Source: Brevibacterium jeotgali (GTDB taxonomy: Bacteria; Actinomycetota; Actinomycetes; Actinomycetales; Brevibacteriaceae). From it: a stretch of 64,000 nt of DNA. Below, in pieces: positions 34,903 through 45,848 of the stretch (its first letter is position 1; each line of letters starts with the position of its first letter). A program made the position numbers and the translations under genes. The notes under the pieces are model-generated. The model worked only from the letters and a program-made list of their open reading frames with translations, was not told the DNA's origin and did no database searches. The stretch lies in NCBI RefSeq assembly GCF_900169175.1, contig NZ_FXZM01000012.1, forward strand, positions 62,001 to 126,000. Reading direction: 5' to 3'.

Positions 34903-37900
34903 ATGAGCGAAAGCATCTATCCCAAGCAGGGATCGGCCTTCGGCCTGTCAGCCTCGCCCTCGTTCCCCTCGCTCGAGAAGCGCATCCTCGACTTCTGGGA
35001 CACCGACGACACGTTCCGGGCGAGCGTCGAGGCGCGGGATGCGGGAGCCGCCGGCGAGAACGAGTTCGTCTTCTATGACGGACCGCCGTTCGCGAACGGC
35101 CTGCCGCACTACGGCCACCTCCTCACCAGTTATGTGAAGGACGTGGTGCCCCGCTATCAGACGATGCGCGGCAAGAAGGTCGAGCGCCGCTTCGGCTGGG
35201 ACACCCACGGACTGCCCGCCGAACTCGAGGCGATGAAGCAGCTGGGCCTCAAGACGAAGGACGAGATCCTCGAGATGGGGGTCGGTACGTTCAACGAGGC
35301 CGCGCGCGCCTCCGTCCTCAAGTACACGGACGAGTGGCAGGAATACGTCAATCGGATGGGCCGCTGGGTCGATTTCGAGAACGACTACAAGACCCTCAAC
35401 CCCACCTTCATGGAGTCCGTCCTGTGGGTCTTCAAGACCCTCTTCGACAAGGGCCTCATCTACGAGGGCTACCGCGTCCTGCCCTACTGCTGGTCCGATG
35501 AGACTCCGTTGTCCAACCACGAGCTGCGCATGGACGACGACGTCTACAAGATGCGGCAGGACCCGGCGGTGACGATCGGCTACAAGCTGAGTGAACCGGG
35601 CGCGGACGGCGATGACGAATGGGTCCTCATCTGGACGACGACCCCGTGGACGGTGCCCAGCAACCAGGCAGTCGCCGTGCACCCGGACACCGACTACGTC
35701 GCGGTCAGGGCCTCTGCGGACGCGCCGGAGGAGTTCGCCGGGAAGACGTTCGTGCTCGCCCGCGCCCTCCTCGCCGCGCACTCGCGCGAACTGGGGGAGG
35801 CGCCTCAGGTCATCCGCGAGTACACGGGCGCCGACCTCGTGGGCCGCACCTACGAGCCGCCCTTCCCGTACTTCGAGGGCAAGCAGTCCGAGTACGGCGA
35901 GCGGATGCACACGATCCTGTCTGCCGACTTCGTCACGACGGACGACGGCACGGGCATCGTCCACCAGTCGCCGGCGTTCGGTGAGGAGGACAAGCTCCTC
36001 ACCGACGAGTACGGCATCACGGCGGTGCGCCCGGTGGACGACGCGGGACGATTCGACCACCAGGTGCCGGACTACCGCGGGCAGCAGGTCTTCGACGCGA
36101 ACCGCGACATCGTCCGCGACCTCAAGAACCGCACGGGACCGATGGAGGGCCGCTCCGCGCTGCTCCTGCGCCACGAGACGTACGACCACTCGTACCCCCA
36201 CTGCTGGCGCTGCCGGAACCCCCTGATCTACCGCGCTGTGTCGTCCTGGTTCGTGTCCGTCACGGCGATCAAGGAGACGATGCTCGCGACGAATGAGGAG
36301 ATCACCTGGGTCCCCGACAACGTCAAGCACGGGCAGTTCGGCAGGTGGCTGGAGAACGCCCGCGACTGGTCGATCACCCGCAACCGGTTCTGGGGCTCGC
36401 CCGTCCCGGTCTGGCGGTCGGACGATCCGGAGTACCCGCGCCTCGATGTCTACGGCTCGTTCGCGGAGATCGAGCGCGACTTCGGCCGGCTGCCCGTGGG
36501 CGACGACGGGGAGCCGAACCTCCACCGTCCCTACGTCGACGACCTCACCCGCCCGAATCCCGACGATCCGACGGGGAGGTCGACGATGCGCCGTGTCGAG
36601 GACGTCCTCGACGTGTGGTTCGACTCCGGCTCGATGCCGTACGGCCAGGTGCACTACCCGTTCGAGAACGCCGAATGGTTCGAGAACCACTACCCGGCGG
36701 ATTTCATCGTCGAGTACATCGGCCAGACGCGCGGCTGGTTCTACACGCTGCACATCCTGGCGGCGGCACTGTTCGAGAAGCCGGCGTTCCGCGATGTGAT
36801 CTGCCACGGGATCGTCCTGGGATCCGACGGGCAGAAGATGTCGAAGAGCCTGCGCAACTACCCGGACGTCAGCGAGGTCTTCGACCGCGACGGCTCCGAC
36901 GCGATGCGCTGGTTCCTCATGTCCAGCTCGATCCTGCGCGGCGGCAACCTCGTCGTGACCGAGCAGGGCATCCGCGATGGGGTGCGACAGGTACTGCTGC
37001 CGCTGTGGAACACCTGGCAGTTCTTCGCCACCTACGCGAACACGGCGGACGGCCCGGCAGGTCCCGCCTCCGGCTACGAGGCGCAGGACTCGCTGCAGTC
37101 CGACCAGGTGCTCGACCGCTACCTCGTTGCGAAGACGCGGGAGTTCCTCGACGAGTTCCAGTCCGCGATGGACGCGTACGACATCTGGGCGGCATGCGGG
37201 CTGGCGGACAGCCATCTCGACATGCTGACGAACTGGTACGTCCGCCGTTCCCGTCGACGCTTCTGGGACGGCACGGAGGAGACGCACCCGACCTTCGACG
37301 TCTTCGCCACGAGCTTCGAGGCGCTGCTGCGCGCGATCGCCCCGCTCCTGCCGTTCGCGACGGAGGAGATCTGGAAGAGCCTCACCGGCGGCCGTTCGGT
37401 CCACCTCGCGGACTACCCGGACGCCCAGGCGTTCCCCGCGGACCAGGACCTCGTCGACGCGATGGACTTCACCCGTGAGGTGTGCTCGGCGGGCTCCGCG
37501 CTGCGCAAGGCACGCAACCTCCGCGTGCGCCTGCCGCTGTCGGGCCTGGTCCTCGTCACGGATCTTGCGCTGGGCGAGGAGTTCACGACGATCATCGCGG
37601 ACGAGCTCAACGTCAAGTCCGTGCGTGTGCTCGGGACCGCTGAGGCACGCGATGCGGGCTTCTCCTTCGAACGCAGGCTGACCGTGAACGCCCGTGCGGC
37701 AGGTCCCCGCCTGGGCAGGGATGTGCAGCAGGCGATACGCGGGTCGAAGACGGGTGACTGGTCGGTCGAGGACGGAGTCGTCACCTCGGGCGGATTCGCA
37801 CTCGTCGACGGCGAGTACGCACTCGAGGAGCACGCGGAGTCCGCGTCGGAATCCCTGGCGCTCGCGCCGGTGGACGGCGGCTTCATCGCGCTCGACACCG

Positions 37901-38181
37901 CGCTGAACGACGAACTCGAGGCGGAGGGCACGGCGCGCGATGCGATCCGTGCCATCCAGGGCGTGCGCAAGCAGTTGGCGCTTCACGTGTCGGATCGCAT
38001 CCGGGTCACTCTGTACGCACCCGAGGCCGTCGCGACGGCACTGACCGCTCATCGTGACCTCGTGGCCGGCGAAGTGCTCGCCGAAGCCCTCGACGTCGCC
38101 GGATCGGACGCAGCGGCAGCCGATGCGACGACCGTCCGCGAACTGGGTGAGGGCGTCTCCGTGCGCGTGGTGCGGGCATGA
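34903..38181 (+). CDS. ileS: isoleucyl-tRNA synthetase, long (type 2) form
   Basis: 1092 residues. Class I motifs are PHYGH in [12 protein letters not shown] and KMSKSLRNY. The length and insert pattern match the eukaryote-like IleRS2 form, which in other bacteria is naturally insensitive to mupirocin; sensitivity cannot be read from sequence alone. An editing domain lies between the two halves of the catalytic fold, and the C-terminal third binds the anticodon. AAAGGA precedes the ATG. The stop overlaps folC by four bases, so the T-box may affect folC too. Confidence 0.95.
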   Translation: MSESIYPKQGSAFGLSASPSFPSLEKRILDFWDTDDTFRASVEARDAGAAGENEFVFYDGPPFANGLPHYGHLLTSYVKDVVPRYQTMRGKKVERRFGWDTHGLPAELEAMKQLGLKTKDEILEMGVGTFNEAARASVLKYTDEWQEYVNRMGRWVDFENDYKTLNPTFMESVLWVFKTLFDKGLIYEGYRVLPYCWSDETPLSNHELRMDDDVYKMRQDPAVTIGYKLSEPGADGDDEWVLIWTTTPWTVPSNQAVAVHPDTDYVAVRASADAPEEFAGKTFVLARALLAAHSRELGEAPQVIREYTGADLVGRTYEPPFPYFEGKQSEYGERMHTILSADFVTTDDGTGIVHQSPAFGEEDKLLTDEYGITAVRPVDDAGRFDHQVPDYRGQQVFDANRDIVRDLKNRTGPMEGRSALLLRHETYDHSYPHCWRCRNPLIYRAVSSWFVSVTAIKETMLATNEEITWVPDNVKHGQFGRWLENARDWSITRNRFWGSPVPVWRSDDPEYPRLDVYGSFAEIERDFGRLPVGDDGEPNLHRPYVDDLTRPNPDDPTGRSTMRRVEDVLDVWFDSGSMPYGQVHYPFENAEWFENHYPADFIVEYIGQTRGWFYTLHILAAALFEKPAFRDVICHGIVLGSDGQKMSKSLRNYPDVSEVFDRDGSDAMRWFLMSSSILRGGNLVVTEQGIRDGVRQVLLPLWNTWQFFATYANTADGPAGPASGYEAQDSLQSDQVLDRYLVAKTREFLDEFQSAMDAYDIWAACGLADSHLDMLTNWYVRRSRRRFWDGTEETHPTFDVFATSFEALLRAIAPLLPFATEEIWKSLTGGRSVHLADYPDAQAFPADQDLVDAMDFTREVCSAGSALRKARNLRVRLPLSGLVLVTDLALGEEFTTIIADELNVKSVRVLGTAEARDAGFSFERRLTVNARAAGPRLGRDVQQAIRGSKTGDWSVEDGVVTSGGFALVDGEYALEEHAESASESLALAPVDGGFIALDTALNDELEAEGTARDAIRAIQGVRKQLALHVSDRIRVTLYAPEAVATALTAHRDLVAGEVLAEALDVAGSDAAAADATTVRELGEGVSVRVVRA

Positions 38182-39737
38182 CCGGCCACGACGACGAGCT
38201 CGCGCCGATCCTGCCGGAGGACGACGACGCCGAGGCCGTGACGGGGTCCGCGTTCTGGGCCGACTCGGCCGATGACTCCGGCGACGCCCTCGCCGATGGG
38301 GCCGGAGCACCGGAGGAGGAGGCCCTCGACGCGCCGGTCGAGACCGCGGAGGACACTGCGGCGCTCGCCCGCGTATACGCGGCACTGCTGGCACGCGCGG
38401 GGGAGACCCAGGTCGAACTCCGCCTCGACGCGACCCGGCGCGCGTGCGAGCTGCTGGGCGACATCCACACCGCGGCTCCGGCGATCATGGTGACCGGGAC
38501 GAACGGGAAGACGTCGACGGTCCGGATGGTCGACACGCTGCTGGGCGCGCACAACCTGCGCGTGGGTCGGTTCACGAGCCCGCACCTCACGCGCGTGACG
38601 GAACGGATCGGCGTCGACGGGAATGACATCCATGCTGCGACGTTCGCCCGTGTCTACGACGAGATCGAACCGTACCTGCAGATGATCGACGCGGCACTCG
38701 CGGACGAGGGTCGACCGGGACTGACGTTCTTCGAGGCGCTCACGGTGCTCGCTCTGGCTGTGTTCGCGGATGCTCCGGTCGATGTCATGGTGCTTGAGGT
38801 GGGCATGGGCGGCGAATGGGATTCGACGAATGTCGTCGACGCACGCGTCTGCGGCTTCACCGCTGTGGGACTCGATCACCAGGCCTACCTCGGAGACACG
38901 GTGCAGGAGATCGCCCGTACGAAGGCGGGGATCCTGGATCGCTCCGTCGATCCCACTCCGGAGCCGGAGCCTCTCGCCATCATCGCTGACCAGCCGGCTG
39001 ACGGCGTGCTCGCCGTGCTCGCAGACGAGGCGTCTCGCCGGGAGGTCCGTGCGTGGACCGAGGGGCAGGGCTACGGCGTGATCGACCGCACCCTGGCCGT
39101 GGACGGCCAGATGGTGTCGCTGCGCGGCATCGGCGGCGACTACCCGGAGCTGTTCCTCCCGCTGCACGGTGCGCATCAGGCGCACAACGCGACGACCGCA
39201 GTGGCGCTGACAGAGGCATTCCTCACCGGCGGCGAACGTCCCCTGGGCGAGGACACGATCACAGAGGCATTCGCCGCGATGACGAGCCCCGGCCGTCTCG
39301 AGGTCCTCAAGGCGGAGCCGACCATCCTGGTCGACGGCGCGCACAATCCCGATGGTGCCCGGGCGCTCGCAGAGGCGATGGACGAGACGTTCGACCTCAC
39401 CGACGTGACAGCCGTCCTCGGGATGTTCGCGGACAAGGACCCCCACGGGGTGCTCGAGCACGTGCATCGCTTCGCGGACCGCGTCATCGTGACGCAGACG
39501 CTCAGCGACCGCGCGATGGATCCCGAGGAGCTCGCGGCCGCGGCGGCGGAATGGTTCGACGAGGACGATGTGATGATCCGCCCCAGCGTCAAGGACGCGC
39601 TCATGACCGCGCTGGACCTGGCGGACACCGCCGAGGCCTCTGCCGGAGAACGTGCCCGCGCCGGGATCGCCGTGACGGGTTCACTCCTCACGGCGGCGGA
39701 GGCGCGGGTCCTCCTGGGGCGAGGCGGGATCGCATGA
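38178..39737 (+). CDS. folC: bifunctional folylpolyglutamate/dihydrofolate synthase
   Basis: 519 residues, of which the first ~55 form an acidic extension absent from shorter homologues. The ATP-binding loop [14 protein letters not shown] (residues ~104-117), the FTSPHL motif, ARTKAGI and the second-domain [11 protein letters not shown] are present. The enzyme adds glutamates to folates. It starts in an ATGA overlap with ileS and ends in one with the DUF4233 gene. Confidence 0.94.
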   Translation: MTGHDDELAPILPEDDDAEAVTGSAFWADSADDSGDALADGAGAPEEEALDAPVETAEDTAALARVYAALLARAGETQVELRLDATRRACELLGDIHTAAPAIMVTGTNGKTSTVRMVDTLLGAHNLRVGRFTSPHLTRVTERIGVDGNDIHAATFARVYDEIEPYLQMIDAALADEGRPGLTFFEALTVLALAVFADAPVDVMVLEVGMGGEWDSTNVVDARVCGFTAVGLDHQAYLGDTVQEIARTKAGILDRSVDPTPEPEPLAIIADQPADGVLAVLADEASRREVRAWTEGQGYGVIDRTLAVDGQMVSLRGIGGDYPELFLPLHGAHQAHNATTAVALTEAFLTGGERPLGEDTITEAFAAMTSPGRLEVLKAEPTILVDGAHNPDGARALAEAMDETFDLTDVTAVLGMFADKDPHGVLEHVHRFADRVIVTQTLSDRAMDPEELAAAAAEWFDEDDVMIRPSVKDALMTALDLADTAEASAGERARAGIAVTGSLLTAAEARVLLGRGGIA

Positions 39738-40120
39738 GCGTCCAGGCGAAGTCGAAGCTGCCGCTCCTGTGCGGCACCGTGATCGTGAGTGAAGTGCTGG
39801 TGCTCTACTTCGCGGGACTCACGGGGTACGGCCTGCGGCCGGACCTCGTCCCGTACGGAGTGTTCGTCGGACTGCTGACGTTCACCGCCCTCGTCCTCAT
39901 CACGGCCGCCGCACTGCTGCCGCGCAGGAGGTTCGAGAAGCGTCCCGGCATGCTCCTCGGCTGGACCGGCCAAGGGCTGATCCTCGCGCTGGGCATCATC
40001 ATGCCGGCGCTGATCCTCATCGCCGCCATCTTCGGCTCGATGTGGGCTGTCGGAGCATACTGGGGCCGCCGGATCGACCGCGAAGCGGCTGAACGCGAGG
40101 CGGCTGAACGCGAGGCGTAG
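39734..40120 (+). CDS. DUF4233 family membrane protein
   Basis: 128 residues, four membrane segments, then a charged tail with AEREAAEREA repeats. The position between folC and ndk is conserved across actinobacteria and this small membrane protein is the usual occupant. It overlaps folC by four bases. Function is unknown. Confidence 0.85.
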   Translation: MSVQAKSKLPLLCGTVIVSEVLVLYFAGLTGYGLRPDLVPYGVFVGLLTFTALVLITAAALLPRRRFEKRPGMLLGWTGQGLILALGIIMPALILIAAIFGSMWAVGAYWGRRIDREAAEREAAEREA

Positions 40121-40210
40121 GTCCGTCGCCGTTAGACTGGGCCACCGGAAAGACCCGCTGATCACCACATGCTCCAGCCAGAAGCTGCTCATCTCAGAAA
40201 CGGAGACTCC

Positions 40211-40633
40211 ATGTCAGAGCGCACGCTCATCCTAGTGAAGCCCGACGGCGTCGAACGCGGACTCGTGGGCGACGTGCTCGCCCGCATCGAGCGGAAGGGG
40301 TACCGCCTCGACCGACTCGAGCTCGTGCACCCGACGGACGCGCAGCTGGCCGCGCACTACGAGGAGCACGAGGGCAAGCCCTTCTACCAGCCCCTCGTCG
40401 ACTTCATGAAGTCCGGCCCCGTCGTCGCGGTCATCGCGTCCGGTGAGGGCGTCATCCGCGGCTTCCGCGTGCTCGCGGGAACCACGGACCCCACGGAGGC
40501 CGCTCCCGGAACCGTGCGGGGCGATCTCGCCCGCGACTGGGGCGAGAAGGTCCAGAAGAACATCGTGCACGGCTCGGATTCCGTCGAGTCCGCAGAGCGC
40601 GAGATCGGCATCTGGTTTCCGGAGAGCGCCTGA
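40211..40633 (+). CDS. ndk: nucleoside diphosphate kinase
   Basis: 140 residues. The start [16 protein letters not shown] and the histidine in NIVHGSDS, which is phosphorylated during catalysis, are intact. It equilibrates nucleoside di- and triphosphates. A TAGACT hexamer at 40133-40138 may be its own -10. A large terminator follows. Confidence 0.95.
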   Translation: MSERTLILVKPDGVERGLVGDVLARIERKGYRLDRLELVHPTDAQLAAHYEEHEGKPFYQPLVDFMKSGPVVAVIASGEGVIRGFRVLAGTTDPTEAAPGTVRGDLARDWGEKVQKNIVHGSDSVESAEREIGIWFPESA

Positions 40634-40704
40634 GCCGGCTGCTCACCGACAGGCGGCGGACGCCTGAGGGAACCGCAGGCGCCTGAGGGCACCGTGCTGA
40701 GTGA

Positions 40705-40749
40705 ACCGCGAGGGCGGGACGGGTCATCGACCGGTCCCGCCCTCGCGGT
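40705..40749. terminator. 16-bp hairpin between ndk and the VKOR gene
   Basis: Arms 40705-40720 and 40734-40749 are perfect complements with a 13-base loop. The genes are convergent, so it can serve both. Confidence 0.75.
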
Positions 40750-40821
40750 GTATGGAGTCGGAGCGCTGGGTGGAGTCAGAGCCGAGCGAACTCACACATG
40801 AGGGAACTCAGAACAGGTAAC

Positions 40822-41457
40822 TCAGATGAGTGAACCGAAATACGTCCAGAACTGCGTGACCATGGTGGTCGCGATGATCAGCAGCCAGACTCCGGCGATG
40901 AGGAGTGGCATCGAGGCGAGGACGCGGAGGACCGTCGAATCCTGCGCGGTCCGCCCGAACGTGCCGCGCAGAACGTTCGCAGCGACGACCACGCAGAACT
41001 GCATGATCGTCACGACCCACACGATCATGCACCAGGGGCAGCCGACGCCGATCGTGAAGATCGAGGTGTACTGCAGGAACGTCACCAGCACGATCCCGCC
41101 CAGCAGGCCGACTGAGAGTCCGTTCATGACCCAGCGCGGAATATCGACGCGTGTCAGGAGCAGCACGCCCAGGACGATCGGGACGACGAAGGCGACGACT
41201 CCGATGAGCTGATTGGGGAACCCGAAGATCTCGGACTGCGGGTAGGCCATGACGCTGCCGCACGAGAAGAACGGATTCAGATCGCAGGCGAGCACAGCGT
41301 CAGGGTTCGCGAGGAGCCTGAGCTTGTCGATGGTGAGGGCGAAAGACGACAGGAGTCCCACGACCCCGGTGAGGATGAGGAAGGCGCCCATCCCGCGCTG
41401 CCCGGTGAACCACCGGCGGGGCTGTACGGGTGCGGGGGACGCGTCGAGAGTGCTCAC
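40822..41457 (-). CDS. vitamin K epoxide reductase family protein
   Basis: 211 residues, five membrane segments. Cys58 and Cys66 in CDLNPFFSC form the shuttle pair and Cys140-Pro-Trp-Cys143 is the active-site CXXC. In actinobacteria this enzyme reoxidises extracytoplasmic DsbA-like proteins using menaquinone. No fused thioredoxin domain is present. It stands alone with its own terminator. Confidence 0.93.
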   Translation of the reverse strand: MSTLDASPAPVQPRRWFTGQRGMGAFLILTGVVGLLSSFALTIDKLRLLANPDAVLACDLNPFFSCGSVMAYPQSEIFGFPNQLIGVVAFVVPIVLGVLLLTRVDIPRWVMNGLSVGLLGGIVLVTFLQYTSIFTIGVGCPWCMIVWVVTIMQFCVVVAANVLRGTFGRTAQDSTVLRVLASMPLLIAGVWLLIIATTMVTQFWTYFGSLI

Positions 41458-41550
41458 TCCGAAAGGATGCCAGCGGGCGGCCGGGTGCGCAAAGGCTGAG
41501 AGTCCTTGTCAGGCGGATCAGCGCCGATCGGACGGTACTCCATCGGGCGG

Positions 41551-41556
41551 TACTCT
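41551..41556 (+). promoter_or_regulatory. -10 element for leaderless NUDIX gene
   Basis: TACTCT ends six bases before the ATG at 41563, with no ribosome site between. The sequence CGGTACTC occurs twice just upstream. Confidence 0.4.
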
Positions 41557-41562
41557 GCTGGC

Positions 41563-42114
41563 ATGGAGTTCCGGGACTACGACACCAGGCTCGCTGCCTA
41601 TTGCGTCATCGTCGCCCAGGAGGACGGGCGCGACTGCGTCCTCCTCAGCATGCTCAGCGCCGAGCGGACGCGGTGGGGGAGCATGTGGACTCTGCCGGGT
41701 GGGGGAGTGGAGTACGACGAGGGCTTTGAAGGCGCGGCCCTGCGGGAGGTCAGGGAGGAGACCGGCTACGACGCGGAGATCCTGGGTGTGCTCGGCGCTC
41801 GGACGTTCACTCCGCAGCGGCGCGGGAGCGGGGAGCCGGACGGGAGGCCGTTCAAGAGCGCCGCGGTCATCTTCGAAGCTGTGGTGACCGGCGGCACGCT
41901 CGGCACACTGGAAGTGGGTGGCAGCACGGAGTACGCGGCGTGGGTGCCGATCGATGACGTCGCACCCGGTACTCCGTCCACGACACGCCTGCCGGACCAT
42001 ACGTCCGCCGGGCCGGAACGTGCGCGCGACGGGGTGCGCGTGGTGTCCACGGTCGGATACGCGCTGGATCTGTGGCGCCGTCTTCAGAGAATGCGCAGTC
42101 TGCCTGTGACATAA
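41563..42114 (+). CDS. NUDIX hydrolase
   Basis: 183 residues. The Nudix box is GGGVEYDEGFEGAALREVREETG, matching GX5EX7REUXEEXGU, starting near residue 47. Such enzymes hydrolyse nucleoside diphosphates linked to another group; substrate unknown. WTLPGG precedes the box. The gene ends close to a CATAAT hexamer that may start the rne transcript. Confidence 0.88.
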   Translation: MEFRDYDTRLAAYCVIVAQEDGRDCVLLSMLSAERTRWGSMWTLPGGGVEYDEGFEGAALREVREETGYDAEILGVLGARTFTPQRRGSGEPDGRPFKSAAVIFEAVVTGGTLGTLEVGGSTEYAAWVPIDDVAPGTPSTTRLPDHTSAGPERARDGVRVVSTVGYALDLWRRLQRMRSLPVT

Positions 42115-42378
42115 TGATCGAAGTGCAGGTCCGTACACACCCGGGCCAGGCCCGCTTCCACCGAGCCGAGCAGCGCACGACGGATTCCTCGTCGTGCGGC
42201 ACCCTCGCGCCGGTACGCCAAGCAGAAGCGGCACGTGTCAGGCCGCCGCGCGCATTCGCGCGAGCCGGACACGACGCACCGCAGGTTTCCATGCCCGCCG
42301 CTGATCGCCGGGCGCTGACGACCGACCGCGGTCGGGACGCAGGTGTGGCGCCCCGATCGTGGGCAGGAGATCCGACCC
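42110..42378 (+). promoter_or_regulatory. structured leader of rne with possible promoter
   Basis: CATAAT at 42110-42115 resembles a -10. The 260-base leader that follows has several compact hairpins: a 9-bp stem 42174-42182 with 42190-42198, a CGCGCG/CGCGCG stem near 42249-42264, and a CCGACC/GGTCGG stem near 42320-42335. No gene is seen inside. RNase E genes in other bacteria autoregulate through their leader, so these stems may have that role. Confidence 0.5.
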
Positions 42379-45300
42379 ATGTCCAACACCCACGACGACG
42401 ACCTGGACCCCACCGAGGGCATCCTGGCCGATCTGGCATCACTGCGCGCCTCGCGCGATGCAGCCGACGACTCCTCCGACTCCGACCCGGACAGACTCTC
42501 CGCACTCGATGAGATCGCGGCGGCCGCCGCCCGACTCCGTGAACACGAGGACGACGACGCGGTCCCCGACGACGCTGAGGGCGGGGACGGCGACCGCGAC
42601 GCCCCCGCAGCCCGCACGGCGCAGACGACGACGGCCTCGGGCCAGGAGTCCAGAGCGCGATCGGCCCGCTCAGAGCGCTCGGCGGGGGCTTCGAGCGGCC
42701 TGGTCTTCGAGTCGTACGCATCGGATCGGGACTCCGACGACGAGGATTCCCACAGCTCCTCCGCTGCTCGTTCCGAGGGCGTCTCCCGCTCCGGTGCCCC
42801 TTCGGGCGCCGGAGCGCGAGACGACTCGGACGGCGCGTCACCGTCGCCGTCGGTGGATCCGCGCAATCCGTTCTCCCACTCCTCCGATGCCGCGACCGGT
42901 GCCTTCGCTCCGGCCGCGGTGCCCGCCGGGGGCGGCCTGCTCTTCCAGCCGCCGCAGGAGGACTTCGCACAGCCGGCGGACCCCGACTGGTACACGGACG
43001 ATGACTCCGACGACGAGTACGACTCCGAGGACCGCTATGACGATCAGGAGTCCACGGACGACGACGCAGACTCGTCGTCCGACAGCGACAGCACCGGATC
43101 GGATGACGACGGTGGGGACGGACGCGGCCGTTCTCGTCGTCGCCGCGGGGGCAGGGGCCGTCGCTCCCGCGGTCGCGACCGCTCCTCGGATGACGGATCC
43201 GACGACGAGTCGGACGGCGGCCACAGCGCAGCCGATCGCAGTGGTGACGACGGGTCGACGTCAGACGCGGACGGCGGTCGGCGCGGCAGCCGGCGCGGAC
43301 GCCGCCGCACGTCGTCCGGCAGCGACGACGCGCATGGCGACAGCGGTGCGGACTCCGGTGCCGGCGGGGACGGCGGCTCGGGCGAGCGGGTCGCCCACGG
43401 CGAGTCCGACGACGACGCGTCTCGCAGCGGTCGTTCCGACGGCGGCCAGGCGGTCGGCGATCGGTCCGGTCGACGGTCATCAGGCGACAGCGGCAGTGAG
43501 TCCGGAGACTCGTCGGACCAGCGCCATGGCGGGTCGTCCGACGACTCGGGAGACGCCCAGAACGATTCCGACGACGACTCCAGTTCGTCGCGCCGTCGCC
43601 GTCGCCGTCGTGGGCGCTCATCCCGTCGCGACGGCGGCGGGGGAGACACCGGATCGACGGGCGACGATCAGGTCACCTCGATCAAGGGCTCGACGCGGCT
43701 CGAGGCGAAGCGCCAGCGCCGTCGTGAGGGCAGGGAGGCGGGCAGGCGGCGTCCGCTGCTCACCGAAGCGGAGTTCCTGGCACGTCGCGAATCCGTGGAT
43801 CGGACGATGCTCGTCCGCGAGCAGACCGACCGCACGCAGCTGGTCGTCCTCGAAGACGGCGTCACCGTCGAGCACTACCTCAGCGAGCACAAGGCGCAGG
43901 CCTCCCTCATCGGGAACGTCTACATGGGCCGCGTCCAGAACGTCCTGCCCAGCATGGAGGCCGCGTTCATCGACATCGGCAAGGGCCGCAATGCGGTGCT
44001 CTACGCCGGTGAGGTGAACTGGGACGCCCTCGGCATGAACGGCAAGCCGCAGCGCATCGAACAGGCGCTGAGCTCCGGCGACTCGGTCCTCGTCCAGGTG
44101 ACGAAGGACCCTGTGGGCCACAAGGGTGCGCGGCTGACCAGCCAGATCTCGCTGCCCGGCCGCTTCCTGGTCTACATTCCCGGCAACTCCATGACGGGGA
44201 TCAGCCGGAAGCTGCCGGACAACGAGCGCGCACGTCTCAAGAAGCTGCTCAAGGAGATTCTTCCGGAGCAGGCCGGCGTCATCGTGCGCACTGCGTCCGA
44301 AGGTGCGTCGGACGAGGAGCTGCGACGAGACGTGGACCGTCTCACGAAGCGGTGGGAGTCGATCCAGAAGAAGTCGAAGGCGCCCAAGCCGTCGGCACCC
44401 AAGCTGCTCTACAGCGAGCCCGACATGATCGTCCGCATCATCCGCGACGTGTTCAACGAGGACTTCGAAGCGCTCGTCGTCGACGGCGAGGGCGCATGGG
44501 ACACGATCCACGAGTACGTCGAAGCAGTGGCCCCCGATCTCCTGGACCGTGTGAGCCGCTACGGAGCGGAGGGGACCCCCACCGCGGAGTCCGGTGCCGC
44601 CGGCACGGACATCTTCGACCACTTCCGCGTGAACGAACAGATCGAGAAGGCGCTCAGCCGGAAGGTGAACCTGCCTTCGGGCGGTTCGCTGGTCATCGAC
44701 CGGACCGAGGCCATGACCGTGGTCGACGTCAACACGGGGAAGTTCACCGGATCCGGGGGCAATCTCGAGGAGACGGTGACGAAGAACAACCTCGAGGCCG
44801 CTGACGAGGTCATCCGACAGCTGCGTCTGCGTGACATCGGCGGGATCATCGTCGTCGACTTCATCGACATGGTGCTCGAGTCGAACCGCGACCTCGTGAC
44901 ACGCAGGCTCGTCGAGTGCCTCGCACGCGACAGGACCCGTCACCAGGTCGCAGAGGTCACGTCGCTGGGGCTCGTGCAGATGACCCGCAAACGGATCGGC
45001 ACCGGCCTCGCGGAATCGCTCTCCGCGGCCGGCGAGGATCTGGCGGGTCGCGGACTCATGCTGCCGGGAAGCGACGAGAAGGATGCGGGCGGATCACAGC
45101 GCGGCGGCCAGCGCGGCCGCAGCCAGGGGAAGGGCGGCGACGGAGGATCGTCGCGCAGCTCGGACTCACGCCGCGGGTCCGACGGCGGACGTGGCTCGGG
45201 CGGGTCGTCGCGCGGGTCGAAGGAGCAGCCTGCGGCACAGGACGACGAGCGGGGCGTGGACGAGCAGACGAGCCAGTCGCGCTCTGCAGTCGCTGCCATC

Positions 45301-45816
45301 GCGAAGGCCACGCTCAAGAAGTCCGACGAGGAGACCGGCCAGGAGGCGGCTGCAGCGGCGACCGACGCGTCACCGAGCACGTCGGATGACTCGAAGTCGG
45401 AGGGACGGAGATCACGCCGCCGAGGCGGCCGTTCGCGCTCGTCGGCGAAGAACACCGATTCGCAGCGCACCGACGGCAGTCCCGCGGAAGAAGGTGCGGC
45501 GGATCATCAGGACTCACCCGCCGCGGCGGACACTCAGCCGAAGGCACCGTCCGCCCCGGAGTCGACCGGCCCGATGCCGCTCATGATCGGCGCCGACTCC
45601 ACGACGACGGTGCAGACGAAGGTCGCGAAGACGGCAGATCGGCCCACGGCTGGACCTGTCACGGAGGACTCCCCGAGCACGACGGAGGACTCTCCGAGCA
45701 CAGAGACGCTCAGCACCGAGCCGGCGGGCGCAGGTGCGTCGGAGTCAGCGGCTGCCACGACGACGGAGTCACAGGCTCCGGCCGCGCCCATCCTGATGCT
45801 CGGCATGGACGACTGA
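42379..45816 (+). CDS. rne: ribonuclease E/G family endoribonuclease
   Basis: 1145 residues. Residues 1 to ~440 are acidic Asp/Ser-rich and then Arg/Ser-rich low complexity. The catalytic core follows: an S1 region (GNVYMGRVQNVLPSMEAAFIDIG) and the nuclease with metal-binding Asp783 (VVDVNTG) and Asp827 (IIVVDFID). Where other RNases E carry the zinc-link CxxC, this one reads GEDLAGRG with Gly885 and Leu888, so the cysteines are lost. A low-complexity C-terminal tail of ~245 residues ends the protein. CAGGAGA lies eight bases before the ATG. It cuts and matures RNAs as part of a degradosome. Confidence 0.93.
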   Translation: MSNTHDDDLDPTEGILADLASLRASRDAADDSSDSDPDRLSALDEIAAAAARLREHEDDDAVPDDAEGGDGDRDAPAARTAQTTTASGQESRARSARSERSAGASSGLVFESYASDRDSDDEDSHSSSAARSEGVSRSGAPSGAGARDDSDGASPSPSVDPRNPFSHSSDAATGAFAPAAVPAGGGLLFQPPQEDFAQPADPDWYTDDDSDDEYDSEDRYDDQESTDDDADSSSDSDSTGSDDDGGDGRGRSRRRRGGRGRRSRGRDRSSDDGSDDESDGGHSAADRSGDDGSTSDADGGRRGSRRGRRRTSSGSDDAHGDSGADSGAGGDGGSGERVAHGESDDDASRSGRSDGGQAVGDRSGRRSSGDSGSESGDSSDQRHGGSSDDSGDAQNDSDDDSSSSRRRRRRRGRSSRRDGGGGDTGSTGDDQVTSIKGSTRLEAKRQRRREGREAGRRRPLLTEAEFLARRESVDRTMLVREQTDRTQLVVLEDGVTVEHYLSEHKAQASLIGNVYMGRVQNVLPSMEAAFIDIGKGRNAVLYAGEVNWDALGMNGKPQRIEQALSSGDSVLVQVTKDPVGHKGARLTSQISLPGRFLVYIPGNSMTGISRKLPDNERARLKKLLKEILPEQAGVIVRTASEGASDEELRRDVDRLTKRWESIQKKSKAPKPSAPKLLYSEPDMIVRIIRDVFNEDFEALVVDGEGAWDTIHEYVEAVAPDLLDRVSRYGAEGTPTAESGAAGTDIFDHFRVNEQIEKALSRKVNLPSGGSLVIDRTEAMTVVDVNTGKFTGSGGNLEETVTKNNLEAADEVIRQLRLRDIGGIIVVDFIDMVLESNRDLVTRRLVECLARDRTRHQVAEVTSLGLVQMTRKRIGTGLAESLSAAGEDLAGRGLMLPGSDEKDAGGSQRGGQRGRSQGKGGDGGSSRSSDSRRGSDGGRGSGGSSRGSKEQPAAQDDERGVDEQTSQSRSAVAAIAKATLKKSDEETGQEAAAAATDASPSTSDDSKSEGRRSRRRGGRSRSSAKNTDSQRTDGSPAEEGAADHQDSPAAADTQPKAPSAPESTGPMPLMIGADSTTTVQTKVAKTADRPTAGPVTEDSPSTTEDSPSTETLSTEPAGAGASESAAATTTESQAPAAPILMLGMDD

Positions 45817-45848
45817 CCCGCATCCGCCGCTGATCCTCCGTCCGGCAG

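Noticed and set aside
34948..38394. A 1148-codon open frame antisense to ileS and folC
   Set aside because: It is the complementary shadow of ileS; in G/C-rich DNA the antisense frame often stays open. It has arginine-rich composition and no ribosome site.
38049..39467. 472-codon frame antisense to folC
   Set aside because: Shadow of folC without its own start signals or protein-like composition.
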